Shown here piece by piece: positions 9,399 through 16,630 of a stretch of 64,000 bases of DNA. Each line of letters begins with the position of its first letter. The stretch's first letter is position 1. The notes beneath the pieces were generated by a model that saw nothing but the letters and a program-made list of their open reading frames with translations, searched no databases and was not told the DNA's origin. Made by a program: the position numbers and the translations under genes. Source of the DNA: Edaphobacter paludis (GTDB lineage: Bacteria > Acidobacteriota > Terriglobia > Terriglobales > Acidobacteriaceae); NCBI RefSeq assembly GCF_039993895.1, contig NZ_CP121194.1:1488001-1552000 (forward strand). The letters are read 5' to 3'.

Positions 9399-9941
9399 TT
9401 AGATATCGACTGACCATACCTCGACTCCGTGCTCCTCGAACTGAGACAGGCGATTGTTCCCCTTAAAGAGGGGCGAAATGAAAAACACATATCGATGCAG
9501 CTCCGAGCGCGTAGACAGCTTCAGAAGGTCTTTGGCCAGCTTTCCGTTGTTCTGGGGCGTAACGGCAGCGAAAGTTTCAGCGCCGACGCAACCTTCCTTC
9601 ACGCTCATAATGTCGAGAGCCTGACAAGCATCGGCTCCCGGAGCCAAACGAAGGCCACCCACGTCCGGGTGCAAAACAAGCAGTTGGCGCGCCGCCGCCA
9701 GCGCCACACAGAACGTCCAAGTCTGATTGACCTGTTCGACGATGTTCAACGCATGACCCTCAATTGGATGGAAACCGACGGGCTCGAACTTCATCCGACG
9801 CAGCATTTCAAGCGGATCGCCGGACTGCGCCGCCATCCAACTCCGGACCGACGCAGCCGTGTTTCGGATCTTATCCATCAGAGCATCGGCGTCCGCAACA
9901 TTGCGAACAATCAAGGGACCGCCTGCAATTTTTCTTGCCAT
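9399..9941 (-). CDS. Conserved hypothetical protein, possible nuclease-like fold
   Basis: 180 residues, the first gene inside the left end of the element. I do not recognise a named family. The C-terminal third contains AETFAAVTPQNNGKLAKD and then RYVFFISPLF and GVEVWSVDI; a strand with E, a following K, and two later hydrophobic strands would suit a restriction-endonuclease-like fold, but the motif is too weak to assign. There is no signal peptide or membrane segment, so it is probably cytoplasmic. It is transcribed toward the tRNA and the nearest same-strand gene, the winged-helix/TPR protein, is 143 bp upstream. The coding frame is clean over its whole length. Confidence 0.6.
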   Translation of the reverse strand: MARKIAGGPLIVRNVADADALMDKIRNTAASVRSWMAAQSGDPLEMLRRMKFEPVGFHPIEGHALNIVEQVNQTWTFCVALAAARQLLVLHPDVGGLRLAPGADACQALDIMSVKEGCVGAETFAAVTPQNNGKLAKDLLKLSTRSELHRYVFFISPLFKGNNRLSQFEEHGVEVWSVDI

Positions 9942-10084
9942 AATCCAATAGTACGAGCCGCTGGCAATGAATGCGGAGCTGGCTCTATTGGCGCTCTCAC
10001 TTCTTCGCTATCAGTGACAAGGCTTGCCCGACACCGAATCAGATCTCGTAATACGCTTTCAAATGAACTCGACAAAGTGGAGTG

Positions 10085-11950
10085 TCAATGGTGGAATGCG
10101 GCTGGGTCTCCCTTTGAACTTATAACTCTCGCTTTTATGTCCGGGTCGGCCTTGTTCCACATGCTCAGCACCGAGGCCAAATGGCTTTCGGCATCAGCAT
10201 CTCTTCCCAGCCTGCGATAACAAATGCTCAAGTCATACTCAGCAAGCGGAATCAATGCAGCAGGGCCGTCAATGATCACCGCTCCTCGATCACTGAGAAG
10301 ATCATTCAACGAATCACTTGCCCCCTGCCAATCTCCCTGCTCCATCTCAGCTTGCGCCATAAAGTATGCTGTTTCGGGGCTTGAGTCCATGCGATTGGAA
10401 TTGGCTAGTTGCGCGACTGACTCTTCGGTTTCGTGTCTTTGAAGCGCCTCTAGTCCGTTAACGAACTGCTCGGCGGCAGGAAACGACTGTCCCAGGGTTG
10501 CTGCATCTTCGCTATGTTCGTGGAGGACGGTCCGCGCAGCAACGAAGTCATCCGCCATAGCGAAGGTTCTGGCCAGGGAGATCGCAAGTTCGCCTGAATG
10601 CGACAATGAGGGGACATTCAGCAGATCATCCTTTCCCTCAGCCTTGTGCCCATACAGGATGTTTATCTTCGCCATCAGCAGAAAGTAAGCTGCTTTGGAG
10701 TAGCCAGAGCTTGCGGTTTCCAGTGCACTCTTGAGCTGTACATGCGCATCGCTCCGCTTTCCTTGGTAGGCATCGACAGTGGCAATTCCATCCTGTGATG
10801 CTCTGAAGTGGACAGCGCTTGCAAGAGTATGGCTGGAGACTGCCAGCGCATTGAAGCGCCGCAGTGCGCTTGCTGTGTCGCCCATTGCGAGCTCCGCATC
10901 GCCGACCGCCGCATCTAGCCAAGGATACTTCGACCCCTCTTGGATCAGTCGGGCGTATTCCTTGATTGCGAGATCGTAGTGACCCTCATAGGTAAGCGTC
11001 TCGATTCGCTGGTAACCGCAAAACGGGTTACGGTCGTCCACTTTGAAGCACTTCTGCAGCGCTTGATCCGCTTTGTCGAAGTTGTCGTTGGCCGTAGCGA
11101 CTTCCGCAATGTGAAACAGTGCATCGGTATCGTTCGGAGCAAAACCTAGTGCCACGTCAAATTTGCTTAAAGCCCCGTCTGCGTCACCCGCGAGAAGCAT
11201 TGTCAGACCCTCCCCCATCAAACGGGTCTCCTTGGCCTTCGCGATGTCGGGTGAGGGAGTTTCCGACTTTCCCATTCGGGTTAAGTAGGGGGTGGCTTGG
11301 TCATCATTGTCGGCTTCATAACACAGCCAGGCAGCTCGCAGAAGAGCCTCGTTGGAACCGGGATTGAGCTTCAGAGCCTCATCCAAGCTTGCCAACGCGA
11401 GCTTGTCGTCGCCTGCGGCTTCAATCTGGATGGCATTCCGCAGTAGGGTTTCGTATGCGGGCACCCGAGACGACTGCCAAAACCAGAGACCAACGCCGAC
11501 GAGAAGTAAAGCCAGCGTAACGAGCCCGAGCTTGAAAGACCGCTGCCAAAAGACGCGCTCGGGGGGAGCAACTGGCACCGTAGCGGGCTGGGAAGGCTCC
11601 TCTGTGGGCCGTGCTCCGGTGACTTCCGAAGTGACCGGAGTTGTGAAGCGGTAGCCCTTTTTCGGGACGGTTTCGATGTACTGGTGCTCAGAGTCTTCTC
11701 GAAGCGCTCTGCGGATCATCGAGATCGTGGTTGTAATGTTTGATTCCGCGATGCTGACATCCTGCCAAATTGTGTCCAGGATTTCGTCCTTGGTCACGAG
11801 TTGTCCGCTCCTGCTGACGAGCAGCACAAGCAGATCGAAAGCCTTGGCAGTCAATTCGATACGCGAGGGGCCGTCGCCAGAAATTCGTCTCTGCGCCGGT
11901 TCCAGAGTGTAAGGTCCGAACCTGTACTCCGTGTTGCCGCCCTGCCCCAT
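10085..11950 (-). CDS. CadC-like winged-helix regulator with transmembrane segment and TPR repeats
   Basis: 621 residues from ATG 11950 (a TTG at 11965 is the other option). Residues about 10-105 form an OmpR/PhoB-type winged helix, with the typical LTAKAFDLLVLLVSRSG and YIETVPKKGYRF blocks. A single transmembrane segment (LGLVTLALLLVGVGLWFW) follows near residue 150. The remaining 450 residues are predicted helical repeats of the TPR kind. Proteins of this layout are abundant in Acidobacteria and are thought to sense a periplasmic or protein signal and bind DNA from the membrane. It is divergent from the secreted repeat protein at 12056, only 105 bp apart, which makes that gene a likely target. 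Confidence 0.85.
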   Translation of the reverse strand: MGQGGNTEYRFGPYTLEPAQRRISGDGPSRIELTAKAFDLLVLLVSRSGQLVTKDEILDTIWQDVSIAESNITTTISMIRRALREDSEHQYIETVPKKGYRFTTPVTSEVTGARPTEEPSQPATVPVAPPERVFWQRSFKLGLVTLALLLVGVGLWFWQSSRVPAYETLLRNAIQIEAAGDDKLALASLDEALKLNPGSNEALLRAAWLCYEADNDDQATPYLTRMGKSETPSPDIAKAKETRLMGEGLTMLLAGDADGALSKFDVALGFAPNDTDALFHIAEVATANDNFDKADQALQKCFKVDDRNPFCGYQRIETLTYEGHYDLAIKEYARLIQEGSKYPWLDAAVGDAELAMGDTASALRRFNALAVSSHTLASAVHFRASQDGIATVDAYQGKRSDAHVQLKSALETASSGYSKAAYFLLMAKINILYGHKAEGKDDLLNVPSLSHSGELAISLARTFAMADDFVAARTVLHEHSEDAATLGQSFPAAEQFVNGLEALQRHETEESVAQLANSNRMDSSPETAYFMAQAEMEQGDWQGASDSLNDLLSDRGAVIIDGPAALIPLAEYDLSICYRRLGRDADAESHLASVLSMWNKADPDIKARVISSKGDPAAFHH

Positions 11951-12055
11951 GTCATTGTCCAGCAAGTATTTATGAATTCTTTGAGATCTATTTTAGGACT
12001 CTTCCGTCCGGCCTGCTTAGTGTCGCAATCAGGCAGACCCTATAGAGGAGGAAAG

Positions 12056-12916
12056 ATGAAAAACCAATCACTGAGCGGCGTCAACATGCGCCCACAGCAG
12101 CAAGCGTTCCAGAATTGTGGAGCGACAGCCTCGCCGACAGCCAGTCGATGGATGCGGAGTGGCCTGGTGCTCTTCGCGTTGACTTGCGGCATCACGGCGG
12201 TTGCTCAACAGGTGAATCAGTCGGCGGCTGCTTTTCAGCGCAGACTCAATGTTACGGCCTGCGGCTATGGACTCGGCCAGTGCGATGAAGCTCTACTCAC
12301 GCCGAGCGAGGTCGCTCAAGTATCGGCGATGCGTCACCGGCAGAACGTATCAGCTTGCGGGTACGGGCTGGGGCAGTGCAACGAAGGCCTGCTCACGCCG
12401 GGGGAAGTCATCCAGGTCACAGCGATCCGACATCGCCAGAACGTGTCAGCTTGTGGCTATGGTCTTGGCCAGTGCAATGAAGGGATGCTCACAATATCTG
12501 AATCCGCCCAGGTGAGCGCAATTCGCCATCGGCAAAACATATCGGCTTGTCAATATGGCCTGGGTCAATGCAATGAAAGCCTTTTGTCTCCCCTGGAACT
12601 CGCTCGCGTCCGATCTGCTAGGACTCAACGAGTTGGACTCTTGTCTGCATTCCCGATGCCCAGTCCAGGCCAGACGGCGATACTCCCACCTGTTCCAGTG
12701 ATTGTTCCCGCTCCCAATTCATCTGTTTTAAGCGTTCTACGCCGTTCGATCATTGCGCCGGTCGGTGCATCCGTAGCCGAGAATGGTTCTTACTACGGAG
12801 AACCAAACATGAATGGCGTTCCAAAAACGGTACTTGTGCAGGGCTATACGAAGAGCAACGGAACCTATGTGCAGGGGTACTATCGAAGTGCTCCCGGAAC
12901 AAATCCAGTCCCATGA
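12056..12916 (+). CDS. Secreted protein with four CxxxxxxxC repeats
   Basis: 286 residues. ATG 12056 is preceded by GAGGAGGAAA. An unusually long N-terminal region precedes a hydrophobic stretch (SGLVLFALTCGITAVAQQ) that looks like a signal peptide cleaved at AVA/QQ. Four consecutive 32-residue repeats follow, each with the core ACGYGLGQCNE, then LLTP-E-V and a closing AIRH; each has two cysteines seven residues apart. A proline-rich linker leads to a C-terminal module (GYTKSNGTYVQGYYRS) that is widespread in bacterial envelope proteins. The cysteine spacing suggests disulphides or metal binding outside the cytoplasm. I know no function for it. It is divergent from the winged-helix/TPR regulator. 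Confidence 0.8.
   Translation: MKNQSLSGVNMRPQQQAFQNCGATASPTASRWMRSGLVLFALTCGITAVAQQVNQSAAAFQRRLNVTACGYGLGQCDEALLTPSEVAQVSAMRHRQNVSACGYGLGQCNEGLLTPGEVIQVTAIRHRQNVSACGYGLGQCNEGMLTISESAQVSAIRHRQNISACQYGLGQCNESLLSPLELARVRSARTQRVGLLSAFPMPSPGQTAILPPVPVIVPAPNSSVLSVLRRSIIAPVGASVAENGSYYGEPNMNGVPKTVLVQGYTKSNGTYVQGYYRSAPGTNPVP
12242..12625 (+). repeat. Four tandem 96-bp coding repeats
   Basis: Units at 12242-12337, 12338-12433, 12434-12529 and 12530-12625 keep an exact 96-bp period with no indels. The two middle units are the most alike. The first and last have diverged, as expected for older edge copies. Confidence 0.9.
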
Positions 12917-12982
12917 TTCACTTCAACTCTGTGCAGTTGAGAGACATACTGAACAGCTATAGAGGCACTAAAGGGAGGCAAT

Positions 12983-13261
12983 ATGAATGACCGTACACAC
13001 GACAAGGACAGTCCGGCGTTCCAAAGAAATCGAATCACTCAGCTCGCCTCGCAGCTTGATGAGTGCCTTGGAGTAGAGTTCTACGACAACAAACCCTATC
13101 CAGCGCGTACGGACATCCGATTCAGGCTTGTCGATACGTCCATGGGCATCAGAAAAATCGTGGGTTCCATACGACAGGATTGCGAATGGTCTGCGAGCGA
13201 GATCGCTGACAAGAGCGACTCGGAAGTGATCCGAATGATTGCGGCACTGAGAACAACGTAG
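12983..13261 (+). CDS. Small hypothetical protein
   Basis: 92 residues, ATG 12983 preceded by AGGGAGG at a good distance, which is the main reason to accept it as a gene. The sequence is soluble and mixed in charge, with one cysteine in the middle and one in the second half, and has no signal peptide or membrane segment. I recognise no domain. It lies 66 bp after the four-repeat secreted protein on the same strand and could be in the same transcript. Confidence 0.5.
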   Translation: MNDRTHDKDSPAFQRNRITQLASQLDECLGVEFYDNKPYPARTDIRFRLVDTSMGIRKIVGSIRQDCEWSASEIADKSDSEVIRMIAALRTT

Positions 13262-13401
13262 CACCTTATCGTCCGCGAGAGTGAACACTGTCCATAGCGG
13301 TATATCGGTAAGGGGAACACGCCTTGCTGTAGCCTCAACAGGCGCGTAACCTCTTTCAAAGCCCAATGTTCTGTGACTAAGAATTGCCAGGAGTGTCAGG
13401 T

Positions 13402-14556
13402 ATGCCCGGTCGGTGCCCTCTATGTGGTCAAGCGCTTCCTCATGCATTGAACTCAGATGAACTGAAGTCCCGCATTCAGAAGCTAGCAACTCCAGCCCTT
13501 GCTCTTGAGAAGAAGAAGCTGAGCCAGGAGTTTGAGTCACGCTTGGGCGCTGAAATTGAAAAGGCAGAGCGCGCCGCACAACGTCTGCACGAACGCGAGC
13601 TTCGGGCAGCGACGGAGCGCGCCCGAATCGCAGCAAAGCGTGACTTTGATAAGCAGTTGATGAGTGCCCGTCGTGACGCCGAGAATCGTATGAAACGCGA
13701 ACTGGCCCAAAGCATAAAAGTGAAAAGCGCTCAAAATGAGACCAAGCTAGCGAAGTTGCAAAGTGATCGAGAGCGTGATCGGTTGCGTTACGAGGCGGAA
13801 TCTGCTCGTCTCCAAGGCAAACTGGACGATCTCTCCCGCAAACTCGAAAAGCAGAGCGGAGAGCAGCACGGATCAGAGGCGGAACTCGACCTTTTTACGA
13901 ACCTTCGGCAGGCGTTCCCGCATGACCGTATTCAGCGCATCACTCGCGGTGTTAAAGGTGCCGACATCCTGCACGAAATAGTCGAGAGTACCAAGGTGGT
14001 TGGCAGGGTGGTATACGAGAGTAAGAACACGACGACTTGGCAGCAAGGCTTCATTGCGCAAGCAAAGAAGTATCAAACGCAATACGAAACGCCAAACGTA
14101 ATTGTCGTGAGCAGGGTGTTCCCAGCGAAACAAAAGGGTTTTTGCATCGTGAAGGGAATCCCGGTCGTGGCGACCCAAATGGCTGTTCCGCTCGCCACGG
14201 TTGTCAGGGAGGGCATTGTCGAGATTGCCCGACTTCGACTGAGCGGCACCCAAAGCAATGAGAAGTCTCATGAACTCTACGAGTACATTGTTGGCGATAA
14301 GTTTTGCACGCGTTTCCGGGAGATGGCGGAGTGCATTGACAGCCTGCGAGATTTTCAGCAGAAAGAACGTACCTGGCACGAAAACGTGTGGCATACCGAA
14401 TCGACGATCCATGACCGAATCGCGAGTCGCCACAGAGAAGTAGACGCGCACATAAGAACGATCGTTAGAGGTACTCCCCGCTACGAAAGCTCAAGACTAT
14501 CCGCCCAATCGGAACCTAGGCGAGAACTTGGAACTGGCATCCGCAGGACAGGCTAA
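13402..14556 (+). CDS. DUF2130-type protein: zinc knuckle, coiled coil and PD-(D/E)XK-like domain
   Basis: 384 residues from ATG 13402, with AGGAG at 13389-13393. The N-terminus has CPLCGQ, half of a possible zinc knuckle. Residues about 20-155 are a long charged coiled coil rich in K, E and R. The C-terminal half begins with ELDLFTNLRQAFPHDRIQRI and contains GADILHEIV followed by GRVVYESKNTTTW: an aspartate, then E-x-K, matching the restriction-endonuclease-like core of the DUF2130 family. Family members are soluble proteins of unproved function, often in mobile or defence settings. It stands alone between the small hypothetical gene and the AbiE locus. Confidence 0.75.
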   Translation: MPGRCPLCGQALPHALNSDELKSRIQKLATPALALEKKKLSQEFESRLGAEIEKAERAAQRLHERELRAATERARIAAKRDFDKQLMSARRDAENRMKRELAQSIKVKSAQNETKLAKLQSDRERDRLRYEAESARLQGKLDDLSRKLEKQSGEQHGSEAELDLFTNLRQAFPHDRIQRITRGVKGADILHEIVESTKVVGRVVYESKNTTTWQQGFIAQAKKYQTQYETPNVIVVSRVFPAKQKGFCIVKGIPVVATQMAVPLATVVREGIVEIARLRLSGTQSNEKSHELYEYIVGDKFCTRFREMAECIDSLRDFQQKERTWHENVWHTESTIHDRIASRHREVDAHIRTIVRGTPRYESSRLSAQSEPRRELGTGIRRTG

Positions 14557-14687
14557 TGAAAGGGGATAGTGAGCATCTCTCTGGGAAAGCGGTGACAATT
14601 CCCTCTAAAACAGCTCTAGGTGCGACTCCGTGGAGAACGCTGTGCGACCGTAAAGAGCCAGGCTGAAATGGTGGCGTCGGCTTACGA

Positions 14688-14797
14688 TCAGAAAATTCCG
14701 GCGGTGACCGTAGTCAGAACTGTGTTGCAATTTTCTGACATTGGACTAAACTGTAGGAGTCATAGGTTTGTTGCATTTATCTGACACTAGGTTAACC
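14688..14797 (+). promoter_or_regulatory. AbiE promoter with multiple CTGAC half-sites
   Basis: Two imperfect 27-bp direct repeats (14725-14751 and 14771-14797, 20 of 27 bases identical) each contain TTGCA-N5-TCTGACA. Inverted copies lie upstream: TCAGAAAATT at 14688-14697 is the reverse complement of AATTTTCTGA at 14729-14738, and GTCAGAA at 14713-14719 mirrors TTCTGAC at 14733-14739. TTGCAA (14725-14730) and TAAACT (14747-14752), 16 bases apart, make a plausible promoter inside this array. AbiEi antitoxins are known to repress their own promoter by binding repeats, so these are likely operators. Confidence 0.65.
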
Positions 14798-14799
14798 AA

Positions 14800-15537
14800 T
14801 TGTCCAATACTGCATCCAGCATTCCAGCCGCCATCCGGGACCGCATCTCGGCCCCGACGCAGCCCCGCGTCTGGACCCCGGAGGACTTCGCCGATCTGGG
14901 GCCGCGCACCGCAGTCGATCAGGCTCTCCATCGGCTCGTTGCTTCCCGAAACCTGCGGCGAATTGCGCGCGGCTTCTACGACATCCCCCAAGCCAACCGG
15001 CTCACCGGAAAGCCTACCTATCCAAATCCTCGCGATGTGATCGACGCGCTCGCCCGCAAGGGCAAAGTTCGGATCGTGGTCGATGGCCTCACCGCCGCCA
15101 ACGACCTTGGCCTCACCGACGCCGTTCCGGCGCGCATCGGAGTCCTCACTGATGGACGCCTGCGACCCATCACACTCGGCAACCTCACCCTCGACTTCCA
15201 GTCTGCCGCTCCCAGCCGCCTCTACTGGGCGGGCCGCCCCGCTATGCGCTTTGTGCAGGCGCTCCATTGGCTGCGCGATATGCTTCCGTCTGATGACGGA
15301 AGCCTTCGCAAGCGCCTTGTTTCTATCCTCAAAGACCCGGATCATGGACATGCCATCCAGAACGATTTGCGCGGAGGACTCTCGGCAATGCCGGAGTGGA
15401 TGCGGATAATCGTGCGCGACCTGCTCCAGCAGGTTAGTGCTGGAGCGCCGCCGTCGGTAAAGAAAGCGAAGCCCGCCAGACGCGCACCAGCACCGCCCCC
15501 TATCATTCAGAAGAAGCGAGTTTTACTTAGCAGATGA
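14800..15537 (+). CDS. abiEi: AbiEi-family antitoxin (DUF6088-like)
   Basis: 245 residues from TTG 14800; no ATG is available before the conserved region. The N-terminal part (VWTPEDFADLG, ALHRLVASRNLRRIARGFYDIP) is the winged-helix of AbiEi-type antitoxins, and the middle part carries the DGLTAANDLGL segment typical of the family. The C-terminus ends in a basic, proline-rich tail. AbiEi represses its promoter and counters the AbiEii toxin; in type IV systems the two do not form a stable complex. The stop overlaps the toxin start by four bases (ATGA). Repeats upstream fit autorepression. Confidence 0.88.
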   Translation: MSNTASSIPAAIRDRISAPTQPRVWTPEDFADLGPRTAVDQALHRLVASRNLRRIARGFYDIPQANRLTGKPTYPNPRDVIDALARKGKVRIVVDGLTAANDLGLTDAVPARIGVLTDGRLRPITLGNLTLDFQSAAPSRLYWAGRPAMRFVQALHWLRDMLPSDDGSLRKRLVSILKDPDHGHAIQNDLRGGLSAMPEWMRIIVRDLLQQVSAGAPPSVKKAKPARRAPAPPPIIQKKRVLLSR

Positions 15538-16592
15538 TCAAGGGTTTTCAAACCGTACTAGCCGCGAGCGACGAAGAGCGCCGTGACCTTTTCGTGGGGG
15601 CCGCCGACCGGCTACGCACCAACGAGCAGAACATCGAGAAAGACTTCTGGGTCTGTTGGACACTCGATGCGCTCTTCAATGAACTAGAGCCCGGTGGCCC
15701 ACGCCTGCTCTTTAAGGGTGGCACGTCGCTCTCAAAGGGCTATGGCTTGATCGAACGATTCTCCGAAGACATCGACATCACCGTCTTTCGGGAGGATATT
15801 GGACAGCCCACGACCTTCGAGGAACTGGAGGCTATGAGCGGGAAGAAGCGTAATGCCCGCCTGGAGGCCATCAAAGCAGCGTGTCAAGAGTACATCCAAG
15901 GCCCGATGCTGGAGCGGTTGAATGTGCTTTTACAGCAGACCCTAAAGACCGCAGGCATGAATCAAAATCGGGCGCGAGTGGAATCCGACCCCGATGACCC
16001 CGACGGTCAGAGCTTGTTGCTCTGGTATCCCACTGCTACCGCAGATGGAAATGCTTACATCCGTCGCGCCATCAAGATCGAATCGGGTGCGAAGTCGGCT
16101 CTCGATCCTCATGCACCAGTGGTCGTCAAGCCGTATATTGCAGACGACCTTCCGAATCTCAATTTGGCAGTCGGCAATGTCACCACTGTCGATCCCAGCC
16201 GTACCTTCTGGGATAAAGTCATCATCCTGCACGGCCTACGCAGGTGGTGGGACCGCCGTGGCGAGTTGAAGGGAGGAGGGCAGCGCGTCTCGCGTCACTA
16301 CTACGATGTGTACCGGCTGTTGGCTTCGGAGGCTGGCCTGAAAGCAACTGGCGACGCGGAGATGGCTGAGGATTGTGTGCGACATGCGCGGATGTTTTTC
16401 AATCGGCCCGATCTGGACCTCGCCTCAGCCGTTCCCGGCAGCTTTGCCTTGACTCCTCACGACGGGATGCTCGCCGATCTACGGCGCGACTACGAAGCGA
16501 TGTCTGGCATGGTCTTCGGCCCGATACCGAATGTGGATGCGGTTGTTGCGGCCATAGAGGAGTTGGAGCAGCGCCTCAACCGGGAACATTAA
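15534..16592 (+). CDS. abiEii: AbiEii-family nucleotidyltransferase toxin
   Basis: 352 residues. The nucleotidyltransferase core is plain: FKGGTSLSKGYGLIERFSED followed directly by IDITV, that is the GGTSLS loop and the D-x-D catalytic pair. Later conserved parts include RAIKIESGAK and the helical RVSRHYYDVYRLL segment. AbiEii-type toxins transfer nucleotides to tRNA or other acceptors, stopping growth and so blocking phage or maintaining the element. Length and layout match the family. It is translationally coupled to abiEi and ends 38 bp before the convergent helicase gene. Confidence 0.9.
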   Translation: MIKGFQTVLAASDEERRDLFVGAADRLRTNEQNIEKDFWVCWTLDALFNELEPGGPRLLFKGGTSLSKGYGLIERFSEDIDITVFREDIGQPTTFEELEAMSGKKRNARLEAIKAACQEYIQGPMLERLNVLLQQTLKTAGMNQNRARVESDPDDPDGQSLLLWYPTATADGNAYIRRAIKIESGAKSALDPHAPVVVKPYIADDLPNLNLAVGNVTTVDPSRTFWDKVIILHGLRRWWDRRGELKGGGQRVSRHYYDVYRLLASEAGLKATGDAEMAEDCVRHARMFFNRPDLDLASAVPGSFALTPHDGMLADLRRDYEAMSGMVFGPIPNVDAVVAAIEELEQRLNREH

Positions 16593-16630
16593 TCAGCCGA
16601 CCGTAAATTCGCGGAGATTTGACCCAAACC

